A stretch of DNA of 32,090 nucleotides from Cytophagales bacterium (GTDB lineage: Bacteria; Bacteroidota; Bacteroidia; Cytophagales; Spirosomataceae). The stretch's first letter is position 1. Each line of letters begins with the position of its first letter. A program made the translations under genes and the position numbers. Of the stretch, positions 13,038 through 21,475 are shown piece after piece. Under the pieces are notes generated by a model. The model did not search any database. It was not told the origin of the DNA and worked only from the letters and a program-made list of their open reading frames with translations. The stretch is from positions 1 to 32,090 of the forward strand of contig JAAFJP010000050.1 of the NCBI GenBank assembly GCA_013298125.1. Reading direction: 5' to 3'.

Positions 13038-14435
13038 ATGCTAAGTTTTTTTAGAGTAAATGCCGTTTACCAAATTTTCAGTTTGTTGATTCTTCTTCTT
13101 TTAATGCGTTTGCCTGTCTATCTTGTCGGAATTCCTCAGTTGATTCCTGAATTGCAATGGATGCTGGTAGGCGAGCAAATCAATAAGGGGTTTGTCATGT
13201 ATGCTGATATTTGGGATAATACTGCCCCACTTTCTGCCTTGATTTATGCTGGAATTGATATTCTCTTCGGGCGGTCTCAGGCTGCCTTTCAATTGGTGGC
13301 ATTGGCTTTTGCGTCTTTTCAGGTCATTTATTTTAATGTGATGATTAACAATCGAGATATTTTTTCAAAACGAAACTATGTCCCAGGGTTAATTTATGCT
13401 TTGTTTCTCAATATTTCGTTTGACTGTTCCACTTTATCTCCCGTTTTGATGGCAACTACTTTTGTGTTGATGTCTTTCGGAACAATTGTACGCCAAATGA
13501 GTAGATTACAAGCATCCGATGAAGTTTTTGAGATAGGTTTTTTAATCGGAATAGCTGCCTTATTTTATCCACCAGCGGGTATTTTTATTATTTGGGCGAT
13601 TGCATCCTTAGTATTTTTTACGGGTTCTACCATTCGCCAATATTCTCTTTGTGCTTTCGGATTTTTGTTTCCAGTATTATTGACGGCACTTTATTTTTAC
13701 CTTGATGGTTCGTATCAAGCATTTTCACGAAACTTTTTGTCTTCCGTTTTTCAAATCAGGCAATATAACCTCAATGATTTTAAGTCATTATTAGTAACCC
13801 TCATCATCCCATTTGGCTTAGGAATTTTAGGTTTTCTGAGATTGGTAAATGCCTTTGGGTTCAACAACTTTCAAGTACGTTGCCAGCAAGTAATGATGCT
13901 TTGGGCTATTGCAGGAGTACTTTCTATTGGTTTAATGCCTTTTTTAGCCCCTATGCAGTTCATCATTTTTGTACCTGCCTTAGCTTTTTTTACCGTCAAT
14001 TTTTTCAGTACATTCAAAAAACAATGGTTGTCTGAATTGATATTTTTAGGAGTATTTGCCTCGATTCTTTTGATTCATTACCAAGCTGTGTTCGCTACGG
14101 GTTCAGAGAGTTTTGTTCAATTAAAAAATCTAAAATTAAACGAAAAATTAGACGTAAAAATTAAAGATAAACGGATTTTGGTTTTGGGAGATGGCATGGA
14201 GGAATACAAAAATAACTACGCCGCAACGCCTTATTTGAATTGGAATTTGGCAAAATATGAATTACAAAATTTGGATAATTATAACAACGTAATCAGTATT
14301 CTTCGCAATTTTGAGAAAGATGCTCCTGATATTATTATTGACAAAGTAAATCTTGCTCCCAAATTATTCAAGCGTATTCCTGCCTTGGACAGACGGTACA
14401 AATTGGTCGAGAAAGGTATTTATAAGCGAGTATAA
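13038..14435 (+). CDS. Polytopic membrane protein with GT-C/PMT-like N-terminal signature
   Basis: A 465-residue protein with about ten hydrophobic helices up to residue ~350 and a soluble tail of ~100 residues (KNLKLNEKLDVKIKDKRILV, then LDRRYKLVEKGIYKRV). The segment GEQINKGFVMYADIWDNTAP followed by LIYAGIDILFGRS (about 47-80) resembles the 'G.xPY.DIWD.K.PL..LLYA' motif of PMT/ArnT-like GT-C glycosyltransferases. Here Asn-Thr replaces the usual His/Lys-Lys, and no clear catalytic Asp-Glu loop is evident. It could be a degenerate GT-C protein or a Bacteroidota family of unknown function. It is the first of three closely spaced plus-strand genes; 13 bases separate its stop from the next start. 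Confidence 0.7.
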   Translation: MLSFFRVNAVYQIFSLLILLLLMRLPVYLVGIPQLIPELQWMLVGEQINKGFVMYADIWDNTAPLSALIYAGIDILFGRSQAAFQLVALAFASFQVIYFNVMINNRDIFSKRNYVPGLIYALFLNISFDCSTLSPVLMATTFVLMSFGTIVRQMSRLQASDEVFEIGFLIGIAALFYPPAGIFIIWAIASLVFFTGSTIRQYSLCAFGFLFPVLLTALYFYLDGSYQAFSRNFLSSVFQIRQYNLNDFKSLLVTLIIPFGLGILGFLRLVNAFGFNNFQVRCQQVMMLWAIAGVLSIGLMPFLAPMQFIIFVPALAFFTVNFFSTFKKQWLSELIFLGVFASILLIHYQAVFATGSESFVQLKNLKLNEKLDVKIKDKRILVLGDGMEEYKNNYAATPYLNWNLAKYELQNLDNYNNVISILRNFEKDAPDIIIDKVNLAPKLFKRIPALDRRYKLVEKGIYKRV

Positions 14436-14448
14436 ACCCATAAAACGA

Positions 14449-15621
14449 ATGAACATAAAAGCCTACAATCCCCAATGGTCTGAGAATGAATTTATCAAAG
14501 AAACCGCCCAAGGGTGGTTCAAGAAAGGTTTTTTGCAAAAAGAACAACTTACTGAGATTCATAAATCGTACAGCTCAAACTTCTATGACCCTAATATTTT
14601 TCTCAAAATTGGCTTATTCATTTTTACGAATTTAGCTGCCAGTTTTTCGGGAAGTATTATCGCTGCCATCATATTCCTACCTTTTGAAAATCAATATCAA
14701 TATGCCTTAGTTGTGACGAGTTTTATCATGGGTAGTTTTATTATCTTCATCCTCGAAGTACTCATAAAAGGTAATAAACTCTATCATTCGGGGATAGATA
14801 ACGCATTACTTTACATCGCACTCGGAGCGTTCTGTTATACTATTATCACATCACTCGACTACACAAGTACGCCTACTTGGGTGTATTTAGTTTTATCTCT
14901 ACCACTTTTTGTATTGGCAACTATTCGATACGCAGACCTTCTGGTGGGTGTTGTCAGTTACATCATTTTATTTTCACTAATCGTTAATATTTCCGTAGAA
15001 ACATTTTGGGGTAAAACATTACTCCCATTTATCGTAATGATAGCATCATTGGGGGTATATTTTCTGGTAAAAAAACTCAAACAACGAAACGATTATCTTT
15101 ATTATAAAAATTGTTTAAATACCCTCAAAATACTCAGTTTAGCCACATTTTACTTGGGAGGCAACTATCTGATTGTCAGAGAAGGCAACGCTTCGCTCAA
15201 TCATTTGACTGAGTCAATCCAAATTGCTTTTGCTCCGCTATTCTACTTTTTTACGGTCATAATTCCATTGGCATACGTCTTCTTCGGACTCCGTAACCAT
15301 GACCGTTTGTTATTAATTTTAGGGTTTTTAGCCATTGGGTTTTCAATATTCACTTATCGTTTTTATTTGTCTCTTTTACCCGTCGAAATAGCCCTAACAC
15401 TTGGAGGAGCAATCCTAATCGCCCTCGCAAGTGGATGTATGTACTATCTACGCACGCCCAAACACGGATTCACAAATGCCCCCGATGATGAAAACAAAAG
15501 TCTCAATTTTGAAGCATTGGTGATGTCACAGATGGTTCAAAGTCAAATACCACAACAAGGAGATACTTTCCGTTTTGGTGGTGGAGATTCCGCTGGCGGT
15601 GGAGCGGGAGGAGAATATTAA
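14449..15621 (+). CDS. Polytopic membrane protein of unknown function
   Basis: From the ATG at 14449 this is a 390-residue protein. An earlier in-frame ATG at 14353 lies within the preceding gene and would add 32 unrelated residues, so it is rejected. A soluble N-terminal helical region (1-55: AYNPQWSENEFIKETAQGWF...) precedes about ten hydrophobic helices (about 60-355). The C-terminal tail is polar and ends in a Gly/Ser/Ala-rich stretch (FGGGDSAGGGAGGEY). The N-terminal 'xxGWFKKGFLQKEQLxEI' followed by many TM helices is reminiscent of DUF2157-type membrane proteins, but the match is weak. It is probably cotranscribed with 13038-14435 and 15644-16189. Confidence 0.65.
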   Translation: MNIKAYNPQWSENEFIKETAQGWFKKGFLQKEQLTEIHKSYSSNFYDPNIFLKIGLFIFTNLAASFSGSIIAAIIFLPFENQYQYALVVTSFIMGSFIIFILEVLIKGNKLYHSGIDNALLYIALGAFCYTIITSLDYTSTPTWVYLVLSLPLFVLATIRYADLLVGVVSYIILFSLIVNISVETFWGKTLLPFIVMIASLGVYFLVKKLKQRNDYLYYKNCLNTLKILSLATFYLGGNYLIVREGNASLNHLTESIQIAFAPLFYFFTVIIPLAYVFFGLRNHDRLLLILGFLAIGFSIFTYRFYLSLLPVEIALTLGGAILIALASGCMYYLRTPKHGFTNAPDDENKSLNFEALVMSQMVQSQIPQQGDTFRFGGGDSAGGGAGGEY

Positions 15622-15643
15622 AATCATTTTTCCGATTAAAAAC

Positions 15644-16189
15644 ATGAGCAAAATTTTAGAAAAACTAAATACAGACCGTATCTTATCTGTTTCAGCTATT
15701 TTGATAGGTTTGATGACATTGGTAGTCTATTTTATCCAAACTCGACTTATCATTGACCAACAGCACGCTGGGGTTTGGCCCTGTATTGAATTGTCAGGGA
15801 CAAATGATTTTAAAGGAACAAAAGATAAAGAGTCTTTTAGTGTTAATGTAATGAATAAAGGAATCGGTCCTGCTCTTATCAAAAAAGTAGAAATTAAGTA
15901 TAGAGGAAAAGTTTTTAATGATTTTGGAGATGTTTTTCGAGAAGCCACTGGGTCGAGTAATTTTATTAATAGTAGTCTTGAAGGAAGAACAATGGCATCT
16001 AATGAAGTTATTCAACCAGTTCAAATTCCTCTATCTATTGAGGGGCACAAATTTGCACAAGTATTTTATCATAGAGATACAACGCAAGTTAAGATTTACT
16101 ATCAATCCGTCTATGGTAAATGCTATGTAAGTTCTGGATTCGAGGTAAAAGAATTACCAGATTGCAGTGATTTAGAAGAGAAAAAGTAA
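15644..16189 (+). CDS. Single-pass membrane-anchored protein of unknown function
   Basis: A 181-residue protein with a short cytosolic start (MSKILEKLNTDR), one membrane helix (about 13-35, ILSVSAILIGLMTLVVYFIQ) and an extracytoplasmic domain (about 36-181). The domain contains GVWPCIELSGTNDFKG, VNVMNKGIGPALIKKVEIKY and a C-terminal YGKCYVSS; the two Cys could pair. The pattern 'helix, QQxAxVWPxI, VxNxGxGPAxI' is typical of small proteins with a one-TM anchor plus beta-sandwich domain that are scattered in Bacteroidota. An upstream in-frame ATG (15575) lies inside the previous gene and is rejected. The stop lies 3 bases from the convergent barrel-like gene. Confidence 0.65.
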   Translation: MSKILEKLNTDRILSVSAILIGLMTLVVYFIQTRLIIDQQHAGVWPCIELSGTNDFKGTKDKESFSVNVMNKGIGPALIKKVEIKYRGKVFNDFGDVFREATGSSNFINSSLEGRTMASNEVIQPVQIPLSIEGHKFAQVFYHRDTTQVKIYYQSVYGKCYVSSGFEVKELPDCSDLEEKK

Positions 16190-16192
16190 TTT

Positions 16193-17419
16193 TTATCTAA
16201 ACTGATAGGTAACTGTAGTTTGAAAATTAAGCCTATTATTTTCGATAAAATCAGAGCTATTGAAATATTGAAGTGTTAAAATACTTTTTTCAATTATTTG
16301 ATATTTTGCTCTAAGATTAAATTGTATTTTTTTGTATTCAAAACCTAATTCAGCTAAAATTTGATTATTAATTTCACCAGAATCGAATGAATATGAATCG
16401 TATTGATTAGATAAGATTTGAGACGTTGTGTATTTAATATTTAGTCCAAATCCATAAAAAGGATGAATTTTATTTTGGAGTAAAATATGTCTCCTATAAG
16501 TAGCACTCAAATAAAAATTATTTTGAGTAAATGAATACCCTGGCGTTTTTAATCCTAATGTTTCGTTTTCATATAAAATTTCTAAAAATAAGCTCCTACT
16601 TCCTCTATTTCTTCTTGAATAGATACTGAGATTCAACCCAATAACTGGGCTAAAAGTGGTTGCATATTCATTAAGGGGACTATTAGGAAGATAATTTGGA
16701 TAAATCCCATTTCTACTAATAATGGAAGTTCCTGCAACAATGCCCCATACAATTTTATTCTTATCCTCCGATTTTTTGATGTAACAAGTATAATTACATC
16801 CTTTGCATTTATTAAAATCTATGAATAAATCGGTGAGACTATTTTGCTGTAATACTGTATTTTTAGCTCTATTTTTAAGTTCATCACAGTCTCGAAAAAG
16901 AGAATCTAATTCTTTGATATACAGATTATTTTGTACTTCATAAGTTTTATCTTCATTCTTTTTTAAATATTTATGCTGTACCAATTCCTTCATTTTACTT
17001 CCCCTAACATTATAAAAAAAGTGCTCTTTATCTCTTTTATCCGTAAAATAGAACAAGCCATTTTCAGCTTTGAGAAGTACCAGAAGAGCTATGGTTGTAT
17101 CCTTAACAATTAACCTTTTGCTAACTTTCAACAATGCCGCTGATTGGTTTGGCGTAATATCCAAATCTACTTTTTTAACAACATAATGCTCTTTGTTTGT
17201 ACTACCAAAAGAAGTTAATTCATTAATGCTAAAATCCTTTTCAATATTATTAGTCTTGAATGTAATTTTAATAGGATTGATACCCCAATTTTGGTCATCA
17301 ATTAACCCTTTTAATGTATCAGTTTGATTGGCTTGAATGATAAATCCATCTACGAAGTTAGTCTGGGCAATTGTAGATGTAGTAATACAAAACAGTAATA
17401 ATTGTAGTAATTTTCTCAT
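16193..17419 (-). CDS. Secreted protein with C-terminal outer-membrane beta-barrel-like domain
   Basis: This 408-residue protein has signal peptide MRKLLQLLLFCITTSTIA|Q. The first half is soluble and beta-rich (NFVDGFIIQANQTDTLKGLI, about 20-130), with a Cys pair in NKCKGCNYTCYIKK (about 204-217). From about residue 225 amphipathic strands (IVWGIVAGTSIISRNGIYPN ... FSPVIGLNLSIYSRR ... LNFQTTVTYQFR) end in Phe-Arg. This fits the 'outer membrane beta-barrel' proteins common in Cytophagales, in which an N-terminal extracellular or periplasmic domain precedes an 8-10-strand barrel. No ligand or partner is suggested by the neighbours. It is monocistronic and nearly abuts the convergent 15644-16189 gene. 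Confidence 0.7.
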   Translation of the reverse strand: MRKLLQLLLFCITTSTIAQTNFVDGFIIQANQTDTLKGLIDDQNWGINPIKITFKTNNIEKDFSINELTSFGSTNKEHYVVKKVDLDITPNQSAALLKVSKRLIVKDTTIALLVLLKAENGLFYFTDKRDKEHFFYNVRGSKMKELVQHKYLKKNEDKTYEVQNNLYIKELDSLFRDCDELKNRAKNTVLQQNSLTDLFIDFNKCKGCNYTCYIKKSEDKNKIVWGIVAGTSIISRNGIYPNYLPNSPLNEYATTFSPVIGLNLSIYSRRNRGSRSLFLEILYENETLGLKTPGYSFTQNNFYLSATYRRHILLQNKIHPFYGFGLNIKYTTSQILSNQYDSYSFDSGEINNQILAELGFEYKKIQFNLRAKYQIIEKSILTLQYFNSSDFIENNRLNFQTTVTYQFR

Positions 17420-17601
17420 GAAGTGATTTTTTTTAGAAATTATAACTTTATTTTACGTAAAATAACAACTTTTATACCATTAATCTTTTACCACCGAAAT
17501 TATTATTCTCAAAAAAGTAGAAATAACTATTATCATTATAAAAATATTTTTCATAAATATTCATTGATAATCTAAGTAAAAACACGCATTTCATTCACAT
17601 A

Positions 17602-17633
17602 TTTCGTGAATTATTTTCAACTATGTATATTTG
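17602..17633 (+). promoter_or_regulatory. Candidate pgk promoter
   Basis: TATATTTG (17626-17633) is an exact TAnnTTTG -7 box. TTTCG at 17602-17606 lies about 19 bases upstream, near the -33 position. Transcription would start close to 17640, exactly where the repeat arm begins, giving a leader of about 140 bases dominated by an inverted repeat. Confidence 0.5.
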
Positions 17634-17773
17634 TTACTGGTTATTAGTTATCGGTTTATTAGTTATTGGTTGATTAGTAAATAGTTATTTGACAAAATTA
17701 TTAAATAATTATTTATTGAAGACGAGTTACGAATAACCAATAAACCAGTAACCAATAAACCAGTAACTAATAA
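17634..17773. repeat. GGTTATTAGTTATTGG-family inverted repeat in the pgk leader
   Basis: The left arm (17634-17677) reads TTACTGGTTATTAGTTATCG and variants. The right arm (17727-17773) contains two tandem copies of the 15-mer CCAATAAACCAGTAA plus CTAATAAC. The right arm ends 7 bases before the pgk ATG. This, together with the promoter, accounts for the second half of the 361-base gap; 17420-17600 is AT-rich with nothing else recognised. Confidence 0.8.
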
Positions 17774-17780
17774 CAAAAAA

Positions 17781-18968
17781 ATGCAAACGGTAAATTCTTA
17801 TAATTTTGCAGGCAAACGTGCCTTAATCCGTGTAGATTTTAATGTTCCTTTGAACGAGCGTTTTGAAATCACCGACGACACTCGTATCAAAGCGACTATT
17901 CCAACCATCACAAAGATTTTAAACGATGGTGGTTCAGTAGTTCTGATGTCTCACTTAGGTCGTCCAAAAGATGGACCAACGGATAAATATTCTTTAAAAC
18001 ACCTTGTCAATCCACTTTCTGTGGTGTTTGGTCGTCCTGTAAAGTTTGCGGATGATTGTATCGGACAATCAGCGATTGACCAAGCAAGTTCGTTACAAGC
18101 GGGCGAAATTTTATTAATTGAGAATCTTCGTTTTTATAAAGAGGAAGAAAAAGGAGATGTAGCGTTTGCTGAAAAACTATCAAAATTAGGAGATGTTTGG
18201 GTAAATGATGCCTTCGGAACGGCTCATAGGGCTCATGCTTCTACGGCAGTTATTGGGCAGTTCTTCCAAGACCGTGTGTCTGGTTTTGTGATGCAAGCCG
18301 AGATTGAAAATGCTCAAAAAGTTTTGGAACACGCTGACCGTCCTTTCACGGCAATTATGGGTGGTTCAAAGGTTTCGGATAAAATTTTATTGATTGAAAA
18401 ATTATTGGATAAAGTAGATAACCTCATCATTGGTGGGGGTATGACTTATACTTTCACGTTGGCAGAAGGGGGGAAAATCGGGAAGTCGATTTCTGAGCCT
18501 GATAAAGTGGAATTGGCAAAAGAAATTTTGAAAAAAGCGATAGAAAAAGGCGTAAAAATTTATATGCCTGTTGATAATTTATGTGCCGATAATTTCTCAA
18601 ATGATGCCAATCGTCAGATAGTAGCAACTGGCGAAATCCCTGATGGTTGGGAAGGTTTAGACATCGGTCCAGAGACGGCAAAATTATTCAAAAAGGTAAT
18701 AGAATCTTCAAAGACAGTGCTTTGGAATGGTCCAATGGGCGTTTTTGAATTTCCAAATTTCGCACATGGTACAAATGCCATTGCAGATGCGGTTGTTACA
18801 GCTACAGAAGAAAACGGTGCATTTTCGTTAATCGGAGGAGGAGATTCTGCTTCTGCGGTGAACAATGCGGGTTACGGTGACCGTGTGTCCTATGTATCAA
18901 CGGGCGGTGGTGCTTTGTTGGAATATATGGAAGGGAAAGTATTGCCCGGGGTTGCGGCATTGATGTAG
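17781..18968 (+). CDS. pgk: Phosphoglycerate kinase
   Basis: This 395-residue enzyme interconverts 1,3-bisphosphoglycerate + ADP with 3-phosphoglycerate + ATP in cytosolic glycolysis and gluconeogenesis. All family signatures are present: [12 protein letters not shown] (13-24), [40 protein letters not shown], the hinge [34 protein letters not shown] and the C-terminal nucleotide loop [12 protein letters not shown]. Length is normal. The stop TAG is also the first three bases of a TAGGGATTAGGG repeat. The presumed leader is an inverted repeat reaching within 7 bases of the start codon, which could influence translation. It is convergent with the ROK kinase gene. Confidence 0.98.
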   Translation: MQTVNSYNFAGKRALIRVDFNVPLNERFEITDDTRIKATIPTITKILNDGGSVVLMSHLGRPKDGPTDKYSLKHLVNPLSVVFGRPVKFADDCIGQSAIDQASSLQAGEILLIENLRFYKEEEKGDVAFAEKLSKLGDVWVNDAFGTAHRAHASTAVIGQFFQDRVSGFVMQAEIENAQKVLEHADRPFTAIMGGSKVSDKILLIEKLLDKVDNLIIGGGMTYTFTLAEGGKIGKSISEPDKVELAKEILKKAIEKGVKIYMPVDNLCADNFSNDANRQIVATGEIPDGWEGLDIGPETAKLFKKVIESSKTVLWNGPMGVFEFPNFAHGTNAIADAVVTATEENGAFSLIGGGDSASAVNNAGYGDRVSYVSTGGGALLEYMEGKVLPGVAALM

Positions 18969-19034
18969 GGATTAGGGTTTGGGTAATTAGGGATTAGGTT
19001 TAAAACTTAAACTCACTCCTAATTACCTAATACT
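18966..19034. repeat. TAGGGATTAGGG-family inverted repeat between pgk and the ROK kinase
   Basis: The left arm TAGGGATTAGGGTTTGGG begins with the pgk stop codon. GGTAATTAGG/TTTAA pairs with TTAAACTCACTCCTAATTACC on the right. The right arm ends a few bases from the ROK-kinase stop. As a hairpin between two convergent stops it may act as a bidirectional terminator. A relative abuts the rsgA stop codon (21442-21475). Confidence 0.75.
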
Positions 19035-19035
19035 C

Positions 19036-19935
19036 TCAAAGTAACGCCGCTCCAAAAACCCCTGCACTATCCCCCAAAAGAGGCTTTACGATAGGAGTTG
19101 TCAATTTTTTATTATTAAAAATATACTTCTTGATTCGCTCGTAGCCTTCTGTATAAAGTAAATCAATGTTTCCAACTCCTCCACCAATTACAATCAAATC
19201 TGGGTCGAGTACGTTGATTAAAGTCGAAATCCCACGACCATAAAATTCTAACATTCTGTCAATCGTAACTTCTGCGTGTGGGTCTGATTTGGCTTCGTAT
19301 CTTTCGAGTATCTCCTTCAATTTCAAAGAGTTACCGCTTATTTTTTCGTAATATTTCTCTAAACCCGTTCCAGAAATCACTTTCTCTACACAACCCGCTT
19401 TACCACAATAGCAAGGCTCTCCACCTTCTTCGATGATGTTGTGTCCCCACTCGCCTCCAATACCATGGTGTCCGCCAATCACTCGCCCATGTACGACCAA
19501 GCCACCACCTACGCCCGTACCCATGATGACACCAAAAACTAACTCAGCATCAGGATAATTTTTACCAGCCCCCATCAATGTTTCTGCCAATGCAAAACAG
19601 TTGGCATCATTCGCTAATTTTACAGGAACACCCAATGCCTTTTCTAAATCAGTTTGCATCGGTTGCCCATTCATGCAAACTGTATTAGAATTTTTCATGG
19701 TTTGCATTTCGGGGTCAAGAACCCCAGGGGTAGCAAAACCAATTTTTTGTGGACGTTCTCCTAATTCTTCTGAAACTAAATTTACCAATTTAACTATCTG
19801 ATTAACAATGTGTTCGTAGCCATTGTCTGCCTCGGTTGGAACACGTTTTCTGATGATTACAGATAAATTATTTTCACTGTCCAAAACAGCACATTCTATT
19901 TTTGTTCCACCTAAGTCGATTCCCCAGAGTTTCAT
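19036..19935 (-). CDS. ROK-family sugar kinase (glucokinase-like)
   Basis: A 299-residue protein with the ROK fold. It has the N-terminal phosphate-binding loop WGIDLGGTKIE (4-14), catalytic N109-D110 in LANDANCFALAE, GTGVGGGLV (140-147), and the ROK signature with E162-W-G-H165. The zinc cluster CYCGKAGC (C175, C177, C182 with H165) follows, then GGGVG near residue 253. These define cytosolic ATP-dependent hexose kinases such as glucokinase, N-acetylglucosamine kinase or fructokinase. The convergent pgk makes glycolytic glucokinase attractive, but specificity within ROK cannot be read from the motifs. Length is typical. The start ATG is followed directly by KLWGIDLGG, as usual. Confidence 0.92.
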   Translation of the reverse strand: MKLWGIDLGGTKIECAVLDSENNLSVIIRKRVPTEADNGYEHIVNQIVKLVNLVSEELGERPQKIGFATPGVLDPEMQTMKNSNTVCMNGQPMQTDLEKALGVPVKLANDANCFALAETLMGAGKNYPDAELVFGVIMGTGVGGGLVVHGRVIGGHHGIGGEWGHNIIEEGGEPCYCGKAGCVEKVISGTGLEKYYEKISGNSLKLKEILERYEAKSDPHAEVTIDRMLEFYGRGISTLINVLDPDLIVIGGGVGNIDLLYTEGYERIKKYIFNNKKLTTPIVKPLLGDSAGVFGAALL

Positions 19936-19994
19936 GGTTAGTATTGAGTTGTAAGCAATGAGCCTTTTGACCGTGCTTCATTAATAGTTTACTT

Positions 19995-21056
19995 TTATTT
20001 TCCAGATTTAAAAATCCAATTTAGTTTACTCAAAATAGTCTCATCTTGGGTAAAACCACGAACGTATTTTTCAATAAATTCACCATCTTTTTTATCAATC
20101 CCTTTAACTCCTTTGTAAAATTCGTTGATAACATCCGTTGCTTTTTCAGGCTGGTTTGATTTGAATAAAGCACGACTTTCAAGCAACAAAAAACGTCCTG
20201 TGATGGATTGTTTATCAATGCCTATTTTGGCTAAATTACTTTTCATCTCCGCAATTTTTTCCAAGGAATAATCATTAGCACGGCTACAATAAAGGCTGTA
20301 CATTACAATATTCTCAACCGTTGCAACAACATCTTTTTGAGGATATTTGGCATAAAAAGTTGGTAAATTATTGACTACGTGCTTGAAAATAGCATTTTCA
20401 TCATCAATGACTACTTTCTGCAATACTAAGAAATTAATAGGATTCTGAAACCCAGTGCTTGCTTGTTTGTCGGCAAAGGTTTTCATGGCAGCCATATTAC
20501 TAACCGTATCACAAATCATCCGACTCATGTAGCCAAATTCTATCAAAAAATTATCATCATTGACTCCTTGCTGAAAATAGTTTTTCCACGAAGCGGAGTT
20601 TTTGGTAGGGTCAATAGCACGGTCAGCCATCGCTTTTAGGGTTGGCTCATTATTTTGCTCATCACCCGAAGTTTGGATGTGCATTAATGTCTCGTCAGGA
20701 CTCCAAAAGCTCATCAAAGGCGTTGAAAGCACATAAATATTGTGTTTTTTACGAAACGCCTGAGCCTCGGGAGAATTAACTTCTAATTGATAAGACACAA
20801 ATTTATCGTTGTAATATTTCCCAACGCCTGCATTGTTATCCACAAATTTTTTAAATTTCTCACAATGGTCACAACCTATGGCGTAGATTTCTACAAAGAC
20901 AGGTTTGTTTTGTTTTTGAGCAATTTCAAAGGCATTTTTCAAACTCGTTTTTACGAATTTTATACCTACGCTTGTATGAGGGATGGTTTTTGTTTGCTGT
21001 GCATTGACATTTTGAGCAATAAGTAAACAAAGAATAATAAAGATATTTTTAAGCAT
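19995..21056 (-). CDS. Secreted thioredoxin-fold protein
   Basis: This 353-residue protein starts with signal peptide MLKNIFIILCLLIAQNVNA|Q. An N-terminal thioredoxin domain (about 30-150) has the redox motif C62-D-H-C65 in YAIGCDHCEKFKKFV, the strand KPVFVEIYA and the cis-Pro region VLSTPLMSFW. The pattern 'xAxxQNKPVFVExYxxxCxHCxxF' is that of DUF255/thioredoxin_7-like exported oxidoreductases. The C-terminal half (about 155-353) is helical, as in repeat-rich domains, with no recognised motif. Activity on envelope disulfides is inferred. A 184-bp MITE-like element lies 27 bases upstream of its start and could disrupt or provide its promoter. Confidence 0.8.
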   Translation of the reverse strand: MLKNIFIILCLLIAQNVNAQQTKTIPHTSVGIKFVKTSLKNAFEIAQKQNKPVFVEIYAIGCDHCEKFKKFVDNNAGVGKYYNDKFVSYQLEVNSPEAQAFRKKHNIYVLSTPLMSFWSPDETLMHIQTSGDEQNNEPTLKAMADRAIDPTKNSASWKNYFQQGVNDDNFLIEFGYMSRMICDTVSNMAAMKTFADKQASTGFQNPINFLVLQKVVIDDENAIFKHVVNNLPTFYAKYPQKDVVATVENIVMYSLYCSRANDYSLEKIAEMKSNLAKIGIDKQSITGRFLLLESRALFKSNQPEKATDVINEFYKGVKGIDKKDGEFIEKYVRGFTQDETILSKLNWIFKSGK

Positions 21057-21083
21057 AATACAGTATTTTTATGATAACGTAAA

Positions 21084-21267
21084 TACACTGTTTAATAAAT
21101 TTTCTGGGTAATTTTTATCATAAAATCTCTAACTATAGAACTTCCCGAAAGTAGAAATAACTTTCGGGAAGTGAAGTCAGCGTTTTATACTTCTCGAAAG
21201 TTCTTTTTACTTTCGAGAAGTTCTTTCTGAGAATTAAGCTTCCATAAAAAACTTATTAAACAGTGTA
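21084..21267. mobile_element. 184-bp MITE-like element with 15-bp terminal inverted repeats and a 5-bp duplication
   Basis: TACACTGTTTAATAA (21084-21098) and TTATTAAACAGTGTA (21253-21267) are perfect reverse complements. GTAAA occurs directly outside both ends (21079-21083 and 21268-21272), as a target duplication would. Inside are two similar 13-bp hairpins: ACTTCCCGAAAGT/ACTTTCGGGAAGT (21140-21172) and ACTTCTCGAAAGT/ACTTTCGAGAAGT (21189-21221). No coding frame of note is inside, so transposition would need a transposase in trans. Confidence 0.75.
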
Positions 21268-21300
21268 GTAAATGTCTTTTTATTTTTAATTTTAGATATT

Positions 21301-21373
21301 TGTCATGTTGAACGAAGTGAAATATCTGATATTGTGAGACTCCGACAGATGTTTCACTTCGTTCAACATGACA
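21301..21373. repeat. Palindromic repeat with 28-bp arms
   Basis: TGTCATGTTGAACGAAGTGA (start of the 21301-21328 arm) is mirrored at 21346-21373 with one mismatch in 28 and a 17-base loop. Its minus-strand translation contains CHVERSETS and HFVQHDK. That string recurs in many bacterial genomes as a translated dispersed repeat (from memory). With the MITE and the rsgA-proximal repeat it fills the 416-base gap 21057-21472. Confidence 0.85.
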
Positions 21374-21441
21374 AGAAAAATTTAGCCTATTTTCAAAAGC
21401 ATAAAAAAGCAGAATTAGTGATAAAATATTTTGAAGATTAT

Positions 21442-21475
21442 CCCCCCCCCCTAATCCCCAATTCCCCAATCCCTA
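21442..21475. repeat. TAGGGATTGGGG-family repeat with a 10-C tract at the rsgA stop
   Basis: On the minus strand the rsgA stop TAG begins TAGGGATTGGGGAATTGGGG, followed by ATTAG and a run of ten G (10 C at 21442-21451 on the plus strand). This is the same word family, in the same phase relative to the stop codon, as the repeat after pgk. No inverted partner was seen. Confidence 0.75.

Noticed and set aside
14353-14448. Upstream start for the 14449 membrane protein
   Set aside because: It overlaps the end of the preceding gene, and the added residues do not resemble the protein's N-terminus. The ATG at 14449 is 13 bases after the previous stop.
15575-15643. Upstream start for the 15644 protein
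   Set aside because: It lies inside the previous coding sequence and adds a charged segment ahead of the membrane anchor.
9661-17773. CRISPR-like arrays from the repeated words
   Set aside because: Units are degenerate, arranged as inverted arms, and lack uniform spacers or cas genes.
21185-21469. Minus-strand reading frame of 94 codons
   Set aside because: It is made of the MITE end, the palindrome at 21301-21373 and the GGGGATT repeat read through. It has no independent support as a gene.
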